In this document: one piece after another, positions 1 to 7,883 of the stretch
Layout of the letters: each line of letters opens with the position of its first letter
Numbering within the stretch: the stretch's first letter is position 1
Assembly: GCA_022573485.1 (NCBI GenBank)
Contig: JACZTW010000007.1
Location: forward strand, 1-29,582
Source of the DNA: Planctomycetota bacterium
Lineage (GTDB): Bacteria > Planctomycetota > Phycisphaerae > UBA1845 > CAIVHJ01
Reading direction: 5' to 3'
DNA length: 29,582 nucleotides
Translations under genes and position numbers: made by a program
Notes under the pieces: generated by a model
The model's database searches: none
What the model saw: only the letters and a program-made list of their open reading frames with translations
Told to the model about the DNA's origin: nothing

Positions 1-36
1 CAGGCGCGCCTGGAGGCCGATGATATCGCAAGCCAT
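1..36 (-). CDS. Start of an unidentified protein, cut by the window edge
   Basis: An ATG at 34-36 on the minus strand is preceded by a strong Shine-Dalgarno sequence (AGGAGG) about six bases upstream, and the frame stays open to the window edge. Only twelve codons are visible (MACDIIGLQARL), too few to name a family. It lies downstream of dxr-rseP in the same direction, so it may belong to the same transcript. The 143 bases between it and rseP hold nothing else I can recognise. The call rests only on the ribosome binding site and the open frame. Confidence 0.45.
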   Translation of the reverse strand, partial: MACDIIGLQARL

Positions 37-179
37 CAGTCCCTCCTGCGTTCTTTCGTTCGCGCCGCCGGGCTCAAAATCCAGTTGGGACCATAAGTAG
101 CTTCTTTTTCTATGCAGGATTCAATAGCCCAATGGCAAGACGCACCCAGCGGGCGTCGCGTAGCGGCGCCCGCGGCGCT

Positions 180-2417
180 TCAGCCGATCAGGTCGGCGAT
201 GTCTTTGAACGTGATGAGCACGAACATCGTCGCGAACAGGGCGATGCCGACCAGTTGCGTGACGACTTGCGTGCGAATGCCGACCGGCGAGCCTTTGATC
301 TTCTCAATAATCAAGAAGACCATCAGGCCGCCGTCCACGATCGGCAGCGGCAGGAAATTCAATACTGCCAGGTTGGCCGAGATCAAGGCCAGGAAAAACA
401 ATAAATCGATCTTGCTCGCCTTGGCGACGCGACTGCCGATGCCGATGATCCCCACCGGACCCGAAATGTGCTCCACACCCACCGAACGGGTGAAAATCAG
501 ACGGCGAAGCGTGAGGTAGGTCGTGGCCACAAAGTAGTAGGTCTGCATCGTGCCGGCCCAGACAGCCTTGAACGGGTTCAGTTCACGATTGAGGTACGAG
601 ACAGGTTTGAATTGGAAATCCGGTATGCTGTAGACCACGCGCCGATACCACGGGTCGACCATTTCTTCCGTGACGCGCACTGACTCGTGACGCACCACGC
701 CGGCCTCATCCTGAAACGCGACCTGCACTTCCTCGCCGATGTGCTGCTCGAGATAGTACCGAATGGCGAGCGGATGATAAGCCGGCAGATAATCCTGTTC
801 CCCACCATACGAGACCAGTATCTCGGTCTGGCCGTCCAGAGTGAAGTTGATGCGCTGGAACGGTCCCGCGTAACTGGGCATATCCAACAGGGTCGAAAGG
901 GATTCCGGAACGCTCATCATGGCGATTTGCGGCTCACTCGAACCGGGCGGCAGGTACGTCAGTTGCACGGTCTTGCCGGCCAGTTCGCGAAACCGCTCCG
1001 CCAACATCGACCAGGTGTTGATCGGCTGCTGGTCCACCGCCACGATCTCGCAGCCCTTCCGCAGACCGGCCAGCGCGGCGGGGGTCTCCTTGCCGAAGGC
1101 CTCCGCGGTCACGCCGGACAAGATGATTCGATCCTGTTCGTTTAGAATGAACTTGCAACCTGGAACCGCTTTGAGTTCGCCTTCCCGATCTCGCACAATC
1201 CGAGGGCGGTAGTACAGAGGGTGCGACAGATTCTGTCCATCTCGCCGGACCCGCACCGGGATGTCTCGATCATCGTGATCGAGCATGCTCCTGCGGATCT
1301 CATCGGGCGTAGGATTCTCGTACTCGCCCCAGCGCACGATGATGTCGCCGGCCCACAGCCCCGCTGACGCCGCCGCGCTCTTGCGCATCACGCGCGATAC
1401 TTTGACCCGCGGCCGCAAGCCGAGCAGGTCCTGGGGCGCATCTCTTTTGAAGCCGTTGCGTGCAAACACAATGCTCTTGCTGATCGAAATCGCGATCCGC
1501 TTCTTCGGTTTTTGAGGGTCGGCCGGATCCGGGCGTTCGACAATGATCGAACTGGGCTTGTTGCGGCCTTGCAGCATCTTTGCCCAAACGTAGAGTTGCC
1601 TTGCTTCGTCAATTTTCGTGCCGTTGATTTCCGTGATGACGTCGCCGGGTTTCGGGTAGGCGCCCGGCATCATAGTGTACTCGGCCGATACCGAAACGAT
1701 CTCGTTTGAAAACGCCGGCGCGATGCCGACCTGAAGCCAGTTCATCTCGCTCTGCACCGGAACAACGCTCTTGGTCAAGAATGCACCATCGCGCTCAATG
1801 ACGAATGTCAACGGCTCAAACGGCGCGGCCAGCCGAACGGCCGTTTGGATCTCATTGAAGTTGCTGATCTCAAATCGATTGATCTCAACGATACGGTCGC
1901 CCGCTTGCAGGCCGGCTCTAGACGCCGGGGTATCGGCGACCACTTCACCGATGATCGGCGATTCTTCCATTTTGCCGACCATGAACACGATCATGAACAG
2001 GACGGCGGCCAATAGCAGGTTCATGATCACGCCGGCGGACACGACGGCCATGCGGTGGCCGACCGGCTTGTTCATGAACGATCGGGGATCGTCGCTCATC
2101 GTCAACTCGCCGCTCTTATCGACCTCGAAGTCCTCCTGGCCGAGCATCTTGACATACCCGCCCAGCGGCAGCAGGTTCAGCGAGTAGCGCGTCTCTCCCC
2201 TGCTGAAGCCCAACAACTCCGGCCCAAACCCGATGGCAAACTTCTCCACCCGAATCCCGGCCCACTTGGCCACCGAAAAATGACCCAGCTCGTGGAAGAA
2301 GATCACGACCGAGAAGCCGAGTAGAATCAGGAAAATATTCCAGATCGACGACAGAGCGCCGGCGAGACTGGCCAAATGGAGAACGTCGTGCGAAAATCCT
2401 GTCAACATTTCAAACAT
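180..2417 (-). CDS. rseP: RseP-type site-2 zinc metalloprotease (M50B) with about four PDZ-like domains
   Basis: This is an integral inner-membrane protease that cuts transmembrane segments. In the known family it releases envelope-stress sigma factors from membrane anti-sigma factors and clears signal-peptide remnants. Visible features are the first membrane segment with the zinc motif HELGH (residues 42-46), a second membrane segment around 122-146, and the C-terminal membrane part with NFLPLPIVDGG (687-697), whose Asp is the third zinc ligand. Between them lie about four PDZ-like modules (near 155-215, 228-310, 332-405 and 425-505), recognisable by repeated 'AG-x-x-x-GD-x-I' signatures, then an unassigned region to ~615. 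At 745 residues it is far longer than the E. coli protein (about 450), which has two PDZ domains. The ATG at 2417 overlaps the end of dxr by 16 bases, with GAGG about eight bases upstream, so the pair is probably translationally coupled. Confidence 0.93.
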   Translation of the reverse strand: MFEMLTGFSHDVLHLASLAGALSSIWNIFLILLGFSVVIFFHELGHFSVAKWAGIRVEKFAIGFGPELLGFSRGETRYSLNLLPLGGYVKMLGQEDFEVDKSGELTMSDDPRSFMNKPVGHRMAVVSAGVIMNLLLAAVLFMIVFMVGKMEESPIIGEVVADTPASRAGLQAGDRIVEINRFEISNFNEIQTAVRLAAPFEPLTFVIERDGAFLTKSVVPVQSEMNWLQVGIAPAFSNEIVSVSAEYTMMPGAYPKPGDVITEINGTKIDEARQLYVWAKMLQGRNKPSSIIVERPDPADPQKPKKRIAISISKSIVFARNGFKRDAPQDLLGLRPRVKVSRVMRKSAAASAGLWAGDIIVRWGEYENPTPDEIRRSMLDHDDRDIPVRVRRDGQNLSHPLYYRPRIVRDREGELKAVPGCKFILNEQDRIILSGVTAEAFGKETPAALAGLRKGCEIVAVDQQPINTWSMLAERFRELAGKTVQLTYLPPGSSEPQIAMMSVPESLSTLLDMPSYAGPFQRINFTLDGQTEILVSYGGEQDYLPAYHPLAIRYYLEQHIGEEVQVAFQDEAGVVRHESVRVTEEMVDPWYRRVVYSIPDFQFKPVSYLNRELNPFKAVWAGTMQTYYFVATTYLTLRRLIFTRSVGVEHISGPVGIIGIGSRVAKASKIDLLFFLALISANLAVLNFLPLPIVDGGLMVFLIIEKIKGSPVGIRTQVVTQLVGIALFATMFVLITFKDIADLIG

Positions 2418-3556
2418 GCACCAACCTCATTCCGTGCCCAAGCGTCGGCGGTGAGCAATTCTTCCATGGTCGGAGAGTCCATCCATTCATGTCGGCTGAG
2501 CGCGTCCGTCACCAGATCGGTAATCTCGCCGAATTTGATCTGCCCCGCCCGAAAAGCGCTGACCGCAGCTTCGTTGGCGGCATTGAGAACGGCGCCGGCG
2601 GAGCCGCCCTTGGCGGCCACGTCAAAGCCCAATTGCAACGCCGGAAATCGGACGACATCGGGCGTCTCGAAGTTCAACCGCCTCAAGGCCATGACGTCCA
2701 GCGGCTCACCGCAGGAAGGCAACCGCCGCGGATACGTTAAAGCATATTGGATCGGAATCCGCATATCCGGCGTGCCCAATTGGGCAATCAAACAACCGTC
2801 ATGGAATTCCACCATCGAGTGGATCACCGCCTCCGGGTGGATCAACACTTCGATTCTGTCAGCCGGCACATCGAAAAGCCACCGTGCCTCCACGATTTCC
2901 AAAGCCTTATTCATCATGGTGGCAGAATCGATCGTAATCTTCGGCCCCATATCCCAAATTGGGTGAACCTGGGCGTCTGCCAGGCTGGCATCCCGAATCT
3001 GTTCCATCGTCCAAGTGCGGAACGGGCCTCCAGAAGAGGTCAGGTAAATTTTGTGCAGATCTTCCCGTCGGCCTGAGTGCAGCGCCTGAAAGATCGCCGA
3101 ATGCTCGCTATCGACCGGGATCAGCTCCGCACCGCTTTCCCGGGCCAGCCGGGTGATCAAGGCCCCCGCCACAACCAGGGTCTCTTTGTTGGCGATCGCG
3201 ACGCGCTTGCCCATCCGAACCGCCCGCACCGTGGCCAGCAGCCCGGCGGTGCCGACGATGGCAGACACGACGATATCGCATTCGGAACGGGTCACCAGCT
3301 CCTCCAGCCCGTCACCGCCGGCCAGGACGGTCGCACCCGGCGGGGCCTCGGCCTTCAGCCTCGCCTCAAGAGATTCGTCGCCGATGGCAATGTATTCGGG
3401 CTGCCACCGATCCGCTTGCTCGGCGAGTTCCTGCCAGCGCGTGCCGCCCGCCAAACCCACGACCACGAACTCATCGCGCAGCCCGGCGAGGACTTCCAGC
3501 GTGTTGCGACCGATCGAACCGGTCGATCCCAGAATGATGACACGTTTTCTGGCCAT
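2402..3556 (-). CDS. dxr: 1-deoxy-D-xylulose 5-phosphate reductoisomerase
   Basis: This cytoplasmic enzyme rearranges and reduces DXP to methylerythritol phosphate with NADPH and a divalent metal, the committed step of the MEP isoprenoid pathway. Visible signatures are the N-terminal nucleotide-binding loop GSTGSIG (10-16), the metal-site segment IPVDSEHSAIFQ with Asp149 and Glu151, the NKALE segment (216-220) that supplies another metal ligand, and the substrate loop IHPEAVIHSMVEF (239-251). The length of 384 residues is typical. The next gene downstream is rseP, overlapping by 16 bases; dxr and rseP neighbour each other in many bacteria, usually in a larger lipid and envelope cluster. No clear Shine-Dalgarno sequence precedes the ATG at 3556, but the family N-terminus fits this start. 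Confidence 0.96.
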   Translation of the reverse strand: MARKRVIILGSTGSIGRNTLEVLAGLRDEFVVVGLAGGTRWQELAEQADRWQPEYIAIGDESLEARLKAEAPPGATVLAGGDGLEELVTRSECDIVVSAIVGTAGLLATVRAVRMGKRVAIANKETLVVAGALITRLARESGAELIPVDSEHSAIFQALHSGRREDLHKIYLTSSGGPFRTWTMEQIRDASLADAQVHPIWDMGPKITIDSATMMNKALEIVEARWLFDVPADRIEVLIHPEAVIHSMVEFHDGCLIAQLGTPDMRIPIQYALTYPRRLPSCGEPLDVMALRRLNFETPDVVRFPALQLGFDVAAKGGSAGAVLNAANEAAVSAFRAGQIKFGEITDLVTDALSRHEWMDSPTMEELLTADAWARNEVGACLKC

Positions 3557-3578
3557 TGCAGATGCCCGAAATCACAAC

Positions 3579-3665
3579 GAGCCGCGTGCTTCAGCACGCG
3601 CGGATCCTCCCACTGTGAGTACTTCCCACGCCCGGATCGTCCGCGTAGGCTGAAGCCTGCGACTC
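3579..3665. repeat. Degenerate copy of the GAGCCGC palindromic repeat
   Basis: The left arm begins GAGCCGCG and contains the hairpin CGTGC-TTCA-GCACG. The right arm reads AGGCTGAAGCCTGCGACTC, a diverged complement of the left end. It is about the same size as the copy at 5238-5321. It lies in the spacer between divergent dxr and the Nudix gene, upstream of the promoter at 3721. Confidence 0.6.
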
Positions 3666-3720
3666 TGGGCGTTCTGATGATAGTGCCATCTTCACGACGA
3701 TTCAAGGACTGATCCTCGCT

Positions 3721-3749
3721 TTGCACTCCCTAAGTAGCGAGTCTATAAT
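3721..3749 (+). promoter_or_regulatory. Sigma70-type promoter for the Nudix-rhomboid-protease-thrC group
   Basis: A perfect -10 box TATAAT lies at 3744-3749. Seventeen bases upstream is TTGCAC at 3721-3726 as a moderate -35 box. Transcription would start near 3756, leaving a leader of about 19 bases that contains the ribosome binding site AAAGGA at 3762-3767. Confidence 0.6.
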
Positions 3750-3774
3750 CGGTTGCAACTGAAAGGACGAAGCC

Positions 3775-4302
3775 TTGAAACCCGATACCATTGAGACACT
3801 CCTGGAGGCTGCCGTATTCGACGTGCAGCGCTGGACGTTTCACAACACACCGGTGGGCACCATCGAGCGTGAAATTGTCGTCCATCCCGGAGCCGTCGTG
3901 GTCCTGCCTTTCATCTCTGAAGCCGAAATCGTCATGGTTCATAACCTTCGACACGCCGTCGGCCGGGAACTGCTCGAATTGCCGGCCGGCACACTCGAGG
4001 ACGGCGAGGAGCCTATGGCGTGCGCCCGGCGCGAACTCGAAGAGGAAACCGGCTATTGTGCGGGCACGATCGAACCGCTCTGCGAATTCTACACCTGCCC
4101 GGGAATCTGCACGGAGCTGATGCACGCCTTCGTCGCCCGCGATCTTAGCAAGACGGAGCAACGGCTCGACCGCACCGAGCAGATTCGCGTTGAACTGATC
4201 GGTCTGGACCGTGCTCTGCAGATGATCGCAACCGGCCGCATCTCAGACGGCAAGACCATCGCCGCGCTCTCAACATTTCGTCTGCAAAGGGGGCAACTAT
4301 AA
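3775..4302 (+). CDS. Nudix hydrolase, ADP-ribose pyrophosphatase type
   Basis: This is a cytoplasmic Mg-dependent hydrolase that probably cleaves ADP-ribose or a related nucleotide sugar to AMP plus a sugar phosphate. The complete Nudix box G-x5-E-x7-RELEEETGY spans residues 72-94. Ahead of it are the strand VVVLPF and the conserved LLELPAGT that begin the Nudix fold, and after it YTCPGICTELMHAFVA, which matches the substrate-side loop of ADP-ribose pyrophosphatases. The 175-residue length is usual. The start is TTG at 3775, chosen because AAAGGA lies seven bases upstream and the promoter at 3721-3749 leaves no room for an earlier start. The stop overlaps the rhomboid ATG by one base (TAATG). 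Exact substrate is not certain. Confidence 0.85.
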   Translation: MKPDTIETLLEAAVFDVQRWTFHNTPVGTIEREIVVHPGAVVVLPFISEAEIVMVHNLRHAVGRELLELPAGTLEDGEEPMACARRELEEETGYCAGTIEPLCEFYTCPGICTELMHAFVARDLSKTEQRLDRTEQIRVELIGLDRALQMIATGRISDGKTIAALSTFRLQRGQL

Positions 4303-5186
4303 TGGGCTGGCAGGAACGCGACTACGCCAGCGCGGACGGCTACGCCCACGCCACCGGCCGGCGCCCACCGCTGGTTCGTCTGGAGACCGTGCAGGTCTCG
4401 ACGGTCCTGATCATTGTGAACGTTGTTGTTCTCGTACTCGATTCGTTCTTCCCGCTGTTCGAGTGGGGTGCCATGTTCACGCCCGCTGTTAAGGCTGGGC
4501 AAGTGTGGCGGCTCATCACGTCGCAGTACTTGCACGCCGGTACCATGCATTTGTTCCTCAACATGCTGGCCCTCTATTTCTTGGGCCGATATCTCGAACA
4601 GTATTGGGGCCGCCGCAAGTTCTTCATTTTCTACACCGCCTGCGGGCTGGCCGGCAATCTGTTTTACCTATGCACGAACTTGCTCCACTGGCTGCCCGAG
4701 TTGCCAGCCATCGGCGCTTCCGGCTGCATTCTCGGCGTCCTCGGCGCTTGCGCAGTATTGTTCCCCGGGATCCAGCTCATCATATACTTCTTCCCCATGA
4801 AGATCCGGACGGCTGCGGCGTTGTTTCTGGGACTCTATGTGCTCAACCTCATCAACCGCGGTGGGAATGCCGGAGGGGACGCCGCACACTTGGCGGGGCT
4901 GGTGGTTGGGGCGGGATATGCGTTTTGGCGGCGGCACGGGCCGACTTCCCAGCTCGGAGTACGCCGCGTGGTGGCCAAGGTCATCACCACCAAGCGTCCG
5001 CCGAGCCCGTGGCGACGGAAGATGGAAAATGATGATCGAATGAACAACGAGGTCGATCAAGTATTAGCCAAGATCAATGATCACGGCGTCGGCAGCCTGA
5101 CCGCTCGGGAAAAGCGACTGCTCGCCGAAGCCTCTCAAAGGCAGCAGGCGCGGGACGAGGAACTGGGGCGAACCGACCGACTGTGA
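4302..5186 (+). CDS. Rhomboid intramembrane serine protease with C-terminal tail domain
   Basis: This polytopic inner-membrane serine protease cuts membrane proteins near the outer face of the bilayer. Hydrophobic segments begin near residue 34. HLFLN (83-87) carries the oxyanion-side His and Asn, GASG (138-141) holds the catalytic Ser140, and GGDAAHLAG (191-199) holds the catalytic His196. After the last membrane helix (~210) comes a basic linker, then a soluble tail at 251-282 (VDQVLAKINDHGVGSLTARE plus the following residues). That tail closely matches the C-terminus of the next gene product, an unrelated site-2 protease. I believe this tail is a small domain known from other rhomboids, but could not check. 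The ATG overlaps the Nudix stop (TAATG), with AAAGGGGG upstream. The natural substrate is unknown. Confidence 0.92.
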   Translation: MGWQERDYASADGYAHATGRRPPLVRLETVQVSTVLIIVNVVVLVLDSFFPLFEWGAMFTPAVKAGQVWRLITSQYLHAGTMHLFLNMLALYFLGRYLEQYWGRRKFFIFYTACGLAGNLFYLCTNLLHWLPELPAIGASGCILGVLGACAVLFPGIQLIIYFFPMKIRTAAALFLGLYVLNLINRGGNAGGDAAHLAGLVVGAGYAFWRRHGPTSQLGVRRVVAKVITTKRPPSPWRRKMENDDRMNNEVDQVLAKINDHGVGSLTAREKRLLAEASQRQQARDEELGRTDRL

Positions 5187-5237
5187 TGGAAATTGATTGG
5201 TTTCGCCCGAACATTTGTGTGCAAATGGAGGAAACCC

Positions 5238-5321
5238 AAGGAGCCGCGGGCTTCAGCCCGCGCGAAGCATCATGCGAGGCATCGCGCGACGCATCGCGCA
5301 GACTAAAGTCTGCGGCTCCTT
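5238..5321. repeat. Palindromic repeat, complete two-armed form
   Basis: The 84-base element has ten-base terminal inverted repeats, AAGGAGCCGC on the left and GCGGCTCCTT on the right. Each end folds into its own hairpin: CGGGCTTCAGCCCG on the left and GCAGACTAAAGTCTGC on the right. The middle holds short GCATCGCGC-like repeats. It fills most of the spacer between the rhomboid and site-2 protease genes. Confidence 0.8.
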
Positions 5322-5332
5322 GACTTGATCCT

Positions 5333-6349
5333 ATGTTTGCCGGGCAAGGTTATCGCGACAATCCGATCAACTGGTCGCTGACACTTGGCAGAGTGTTCGG
5401 CATTCGCGTGCGTATGCACTTGCTGTTCATCCTGTGGATCGTGTTTCGGTTCCTGAGCGACGCGCTGAGCGAAGATGGGAGCATCGGCGTGTGGGCCGTG
5501 ATCACGGTTTTTCTGTTCGGCACGGTCTTGCTCCACGAGTTCGGCCACTGCTTCGGCGCTCGTGCCGTCGGCGGCGACGCGGACGACATTCTGCTCTGGC
5601 CTCTGGGCGGGCTCGCCACCGTCGATGCCCCGATGAACCCGCGCGCCCAATTCATCACCACCGCCGCGGGGCCAATGGTCAATGTCGTTTTTTGCGTCCT
5701 GGCAGCCACTTTGTTCGCCCTCACCGGCAACGCCGAGCGCTTATCCCTGAATCCGTTTCATCTCATGATGGTCAGCAGCGGATCCGTTACTCAATGGGGT
5801 TTCGCCGACTGGCTTGTGGTCTTTTGGTCAATCAACTACCTGCTGTTGCTGTTCAATCTGCTGCCGACGTTTCCGATGGACGGCGGACGCCTGCTGCAAG
5901 CGATCATTTGGAAGTACCGGGATTATCGCACCGCCACGCTCGTCGCCACGCTCGTGGGCATGGTCGGCGCGATTATCTTCGGGTTGATCGGACTCGCCAC
6001 GGAACAGTTCCTGCTGCTGGGTATTGCCTTCTTTGGCTACTTCACTTGCTGGCAGCAGCGCCAAATGGTCAAAGCCGGTGCGTTCGAAACCGACAATGAG
6101 TTTGGCTATGATTTTTCCAAAGGGTTCGACGCCTTCCAGGAAGGCAAACAGAACAAGCCGTCGTGGCTCGCTCGCCGGCGCACCGCCAAGCTGGCCCGCA
6201 AAGCGGAACAGGATCGCCAGCGTCAGGCCGAGCGCGAGAAACACATCGACGACATCCTCGACAAGGTCCACCGGGAGGGCATGCAATCACTCACGCCGAG
6301 CGAGAAGAGAATCCTCCAATCCGAGACCGACAGGAAGCAGCAGGTCTGA
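5333..6349 (+). CDS. Small site-2 zinc metalloprotease (M50) sharing a tail with the rhomboid
   Basis: This is a polytopic membrane metalloprotease of the compact S2P class. The zinc motif HEFGH is at residues 68-72 within a membrane segment, and NLLPTFPMDGG (175-185) supplies the Asp zinc ligand. No PDZ or CBS domain separates them, unlike RseP upstream. Two further hydrophobic segments follow (~197-235), then a charged coil rich in Lys, Arg and Gln, and a tail at 304-338 with the pattern (I/V)D-x-(I/V)L-x-K that also ends the rhomboid next door. The ATG at 5333 lies just after the palindromic repeat; no clear Shine-Dalgarno sequence is visible. The stop is immediately followed by the thrC ATG (TGAATG), so the two are probably coupled. 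The substrate is unknown. Confidence 0.88.
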   Translation: MFAGQGYRDNPINWSLTLGRVFGIRVRMHLLFILWIVFRFLSDALSEDGSIGVWAVITVFLFGTVLLHEFGHCFGARAVGGDADDILLWPLGGLATVDAPMNPRAQFITTAAGPMVNVVFCVLAATLFALTGNAERLSLNPFHLMMVSSGSVTQWGFADWLVVFWSINYLLLLFNLLPTFPMDGGRLLQAIIWKYRDYRTATLVATLVGMVGAIIFGLIGLATEQFLLLGIAFFGYFTCWQQRQMVKAGAFETDNEFGYDFSKGFDAFQEGKQNKPSWLARRRTAKLARKAEQDRQRQAEREKHIDDILDKVHREGMQSLTPSEKRILQSETDRKQQV

Positions 6350-7747
6350 ATGGACTCGATCGCCCACCAAGTATGCTTAAGCGCCGACTGCCGGGCCACG
6401 TACGCCGCGGATGAGGTTCAGTTCAAATGCACGCGCTGCGGCTCACTGCTGGATGTAGCCTATGATTGGAATCGCGCTGCGGTGCCGAATGACTTGAAGT
6501 TCTTCGAGTCGCGCTGGTCTACCGTCGGTCGGCAGGGCCAGGGCCGGCTCGACTTCAGCGGCGTGTGGCGCTTCCGCGAGCTGCTGCCTTTCGCCGAACC
6601 GACCGAAATGGTCACCATCGGCGAGGGCCGAACTATCTTGCAGCAGGCTGATCTGCTCGGGCGCGAGCTGGGCATCAAGCCGGGCCACTTCTTTCTGCAA
6701 TACGAAGGCTTGAATCCCTCGGGCAGCTTCAAAGACAACGGCATGGCCGCCGCCTTCACCATGGCCCGGCGGCTGGCGTACAAACAAGTAGCCTGCGCAT
6801 CGACCGGCAACACCAGCGCGTCGATGGCCCTCTATGCCTCGGCGGGCTCAACGCCGGACCACCCCGTCCAAGCGATCGTATTTGTCGGCAGCGGCAAGAT
6901 CGCCTTCGGCAAGCTCTCGCAGGCTTTGGATTACGGTGCGCGGACCTTGCAAATCGACGGCGACTTTGACGACTGCATGAAACGCGTACAGGAAGCGTCG
7001 GCCAAGCTGAATCTGTACTTGATGAACTCGATGAATCCCTACCGGCTCGAAGGGCAAAAGACGATCATGTATCGGGTGCTCGAAGGCCTGGATTGGGAGG
7101 TTCCCGATTGGATTATCGTGCCGGGCGGCAATTTGGGCAACAGCAGTGCGTTCGGCAAGGCCTGGCTGGAATTAAAGGAACTCGGCTTGGTTCCGCGCGT
7201 GCCGCGTTTGGCCATCATCAACGCTGCCGGCGCCAACACACTGCACACGCTGTTCAACGATCGCGGCTTGCGCTGGAACGACGGGCGGATCGACCAATCA
7301 CTAGTCGATGATCATTTTCATTCGATGGACGCCACGGGCTACAAGGCCAAAACTGTCGCCAGCGCCATCGAAATCTCCAGGCCCGTCAACCTGCCGAAGG
7401 CCCTGCGGGCGCTGGCAGTCACCGACGGGGTCGTACGCGAGGTCGATGACGACACCATCCTCGACCACAAAGCGCTGATCGGCCGATATGGATTCGGCTG
7501 CGAACCGGCCAGCGCTGCCAGCGTTGCCGGGTTACGATTGCTGCTCGAAGAACAAGTGATCGACAAGGACCAGCGCGTGGTCTGCATTCTGACGGGGCAC
7601 GAGTTGAAAGACCCCGATGCCACCGTGCGCTACCACGTCGGCGATGAACAGTCATCACACCCACAAGCGCGCCCACATGCCAACGCCCCGATCAAAGTTG
7701 CAGACGACCTGGACGCAATCTGCAAAGCGTTATCAACGTTTGAATAG
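6350..7747 (+). CDS. thrC: Threonine synthase
   Basis: This PLP enzyme converts O-phosphohomoserine to threonine and phosphate, the last step of threonine synthesis. The N-terminus carries a small zinc-ribbon-like motif (Cys9, Cys14, Cys27, Cys30), typical of the threonine synthase class related to archaeal and plant enzymes. NPSGSFKDNG places the PLP lysine at Lys128, and ASTGNTSAS (150-158) plus GGNLGN match the PLP phosphate-binding loops. At 465 residues it is full length. The ATG abuts the stop of the preceding protease (TGAATG), making it the probable last gene of the group; no homoserine dehydrogenase or kinase is nearby, so the threonine pathway is dispersed in this genome. Confidence 0.93.
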   Translation: MDSIAHQVCLSADCRATYAADEVQFKCTRCGSLLDVAYDWNRAAVPNDLKFFESRWSTVGRQGQGRLDFSGVWRFRELLPFAEPTEMVTIGEGRTILQQADLLGRELGIKPGHFFLQYEGLNPSGSFKDNGMAAAFTMARRLAYKQVACASTGNTSASMALYASAGSTPDHPVQAIVFVGSGKIAFGKLSQALDYGARTLQIDGDFDDCMKRVQEASAKLNLYLMNSMNPYRLEGQKTIMYRVLEGLDWEVPDWIIVPGGNLGNSSAFGKAWLELKELGLVPRVPRLAIINAAGANTLHTLFNDRGLRWNDGRIDQSLVDDHFHSMDATGYKAKTVASAIEISRPVNLPKALRALAVTDGVVREVDDDTILDHKALIGRYGFGCEPASAASVAGLRLLLEEQVIDKDQRVVCILTGHELKDPDATVRYHVGDEQSSHPQARPHANAPIKVADDLDAICKALSTFE

Positions 7748-7757
7748 CGAGCAAAAC

Positions 7758-7871
7758 AAGGAGCCGCAGGCGGAATGGAATCCCGACTTGTCGGGAGCCT
7801 GCGCGAACTCACTGACGTTTTGGACGCCGCCCCGCTGCATGAATCGCGCAAGCTGAAGCTTGCGGCTCCTT
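7758..7871. repeat. Palindromic repeat, two-armed, containing the core also found inside flgN and flgH
   Basis: The 114-base element has terminal inverted repeats AAGGAGCCGC and GCGGCTCCTT. Its left 49 bases (7758-7806) form the core: an outer stem CGCAGGC/GCCTGCG around an inner stem CCCGAC/GTCGGG. The right end has its own hairpin, GCAAGCTGAAGCTTGC. It sits between convergent thrC and rlmN and could also act as a terminator, though there is no T-run. Confidence 0.8.
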
Positions 7872-7883
7872 GAGCAATGCAAT

